In this document: piece by piece, positions 5,072 to 5,664 of the stretch
Layout of the letters: every line of letters starts with the position of its first letter
Numbering within the stretch: the stretch's first letter is position 1
Origin: Desulfofustis sp.
Lineage (GTDB): Bacteria; Desulfobacterota; Desulfobulbia; Desulfobulbales; Desulfocapsaceae
Direction of reading: 5' to 3'
Length of the DNA stretch: 5,664 nt
NCBI GenBank assembly: GCA_029287755.1
Contig: JARFQM010000364.1
Span: 1-5,664 of the forward strand
Translations under genes and position numbers: made by a program
The notes under the pieces: model-generated
What the model was told of the DNA's origin: nothing
Seen by the model: only the letters and a program-made list of their open reading frames with translations
The model's database searches: none

Positions 5072-5664
5072 TTACCCACGACCTGCAAGCAGGCCGTGCA
5101 GCTTTTTCACCGCGCTGTGGGGGCTGGTAAGAACCATGCAGCCAAGCTCGGCCTCTACATCAGCGGCTGCCTGGGAGGCGGAAAACTGGGCCAGCATCAC
5201 CGTTTCATAGCCGGCAAAGACGGTGCACGCCTCTCTAATCAAGCGGTTGTGGGTCTCCAGCTCACCGCGACCAAGCGCGGACATGGCCTCTTCGACCAAT
5301 ATCGACTCGAGCGAAACTGAGGTGCCGCGTTCTTCGGCCAGAGCGTGAAACTCTTGTTCCATCGAGGGGATGCTCGGTTTGAAGGTGGCGATCATGCCAA
5401 TCTTTCCGCCTCTGCCCAGCGCCTCCTCAAACATCGCTTCATTGGGTTTTAAGACAGGTATCGGTAATCGTCTTTTGGCGTTGTCAATAGCCGTACCGAA
5501 AGCCGAACAGGAAAAGAGAAGGCCGCCGGCGCCAAGCTTTTCCCCATATACGGCGAGCTGCAGTATGCGCTCTTCTATCTCATGGTACTCGACTGTCCCC
5601 GAGTTGAGATCTCTACTCAGGGAGTCGTCAAGCAGGTTGACGGTTTCCGCCTCCGGCCACTGGG
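5072..5664 (-). CDS. Asp/Glu racemase superfamily protein, C-terminal part (runs off right edge)
   Basis: The frame is open from the right edge to a TAA at 5072-5074, giving 196 visible residues. Family members are roughly 210-240 residues, so about 20-40 N-terminal residues lie outside the window. An internal ATG at 5434 is not the start, because family motifs lie upstream of it. Visible landmarks are 'WPEAETVNLLDDSL' at the left end, 'GLLFSCSAFGTAID' (48-60 of the fragment), which holds the single nucleophile-position cysteine Cys52, 'GRGGKIGMIATF' (83-94), 'VMLAQFSASQA' (155-165) and 'VLTSPHSAVKKL' (177-188). The A-Q-x-S version of the second motif has no cysteine where two-base racemases carry their second catalytic Cys, so racemase activity is doubtful. 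Relatives with this form are usually annotated only as Asp/Glu/hydantoin racemase family. Substrate is unknown. The gene is soluble with no signal visible in the available part, and is separated from the next gene by the palindrome. Confidence 0.88.
   Translation of the reverse strand, partial: QWPEAETVNLLDDSLSRDLNSGTVEYHEIEERILQLAVYGEKLGAGGLLFSCSAFGTAIDNAKRRLPIPVLKPNEAMFEEALGRGGKIGMIATFKPSIPSMEQEFHALAEERGTSVSLESILVEEAMSALGRGELETHNRLIREACTVFAGYETVMLAQFSASQAAADVEAELGCMVLTSPHSAVKKLHGLLAGRG

Noticed and set aside
5434..5434. ATG at 5434 as the start of the racemase-family gene
   Set aside because: The same frame is open to the right edge and encodes upstream family motifs, including the catalytic-position cysteine, so the true start is outside the window.
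1..5664. Defence island, CRISPR, toxin-antitoxin, phage or biosynthetic cluster
   Set aside because: No repeat array, nuclease, helicase, integrase, phage structural gene or assembly-line enzyme was found on either strand. The genes are ordinary metabolic or hypothetical families.

Overview
The window reads as ordinary bacterial chromosome, most likely from a proteobacterium in the broad sense (Desulfobacterota or Gammaproteobacteria). This is judged from the gene families, the Shine-Dalgarno sequences and a REP-like palindrome. No phylogenetic marker is present, so the placement is tentative. All seven genes I can support lie on the minus strand, so they are transcribed from right to left. 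The left-most and right-most genes are cut by the window edges.

From right to left: (i) 5664-5072, the C-terminal ~196 residues of an Asp/Glu-racemase-superfamily protein. (ii) 5041-4990, a near-perfect 25-bp-arm palindrome with GGGGACA/TGTCCCC ends, resembling REP-type repeats. (iii) 4957-4598, a CsaA/MetRS-C-terminal-like tRNA-binding OB-fold protein. (iv) 4480-3305, a GC-rich Gfo/Idh/MocA-type NAD(P)-dependent oxidoreductase with its own extended -10 promoter and an imperfect dyad at the predicted start site. (v) 3245-2883, a small uncharacterised 'MWLFTxxGFxSxV' protein. (vi) 2756-1233, the most striking gene: a complete flavocytochrome b2-type protein, with an N-terminal cytochrome b5 heme domain fused to an FMN-dependent L-2-hydroxyacid dehydrogenase. 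(vii) 1017-721, a 98-residue helical hydrophilic protein behind a plausible sigma70 promoter. (viii) 557-1, a partial uncharacterised soluble protein.

The genes do not form an obvious single pathway. The 35-215 bp gaps, the separate promoter candidates and the change in base composition at the oxidoreductase gene suggest several small transcription units rather than one operon. The two metabolic enzymes (lactate/2-hydroxyacid dehydrogenase and sugar/polyol-type oxidoreductase) both oxidise hydroxylated carbon compounds, but a link between them is only inference. No gap exceeds 300 bases. The gap 558-720 holds only a weak 6-bp inverted repeat and no supported gene, and the gap 1018-1232 holds the promoter for the 98-residue gene.

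I see no CRISPR array, tRNA, rRNA, transposase gene, toxin-antitoxin pair or defence system. The best candidates for something less described are the bacterial flavocytochrome b2 with no visible export signal, the palindrome, and the three uncharacterised small proteins.
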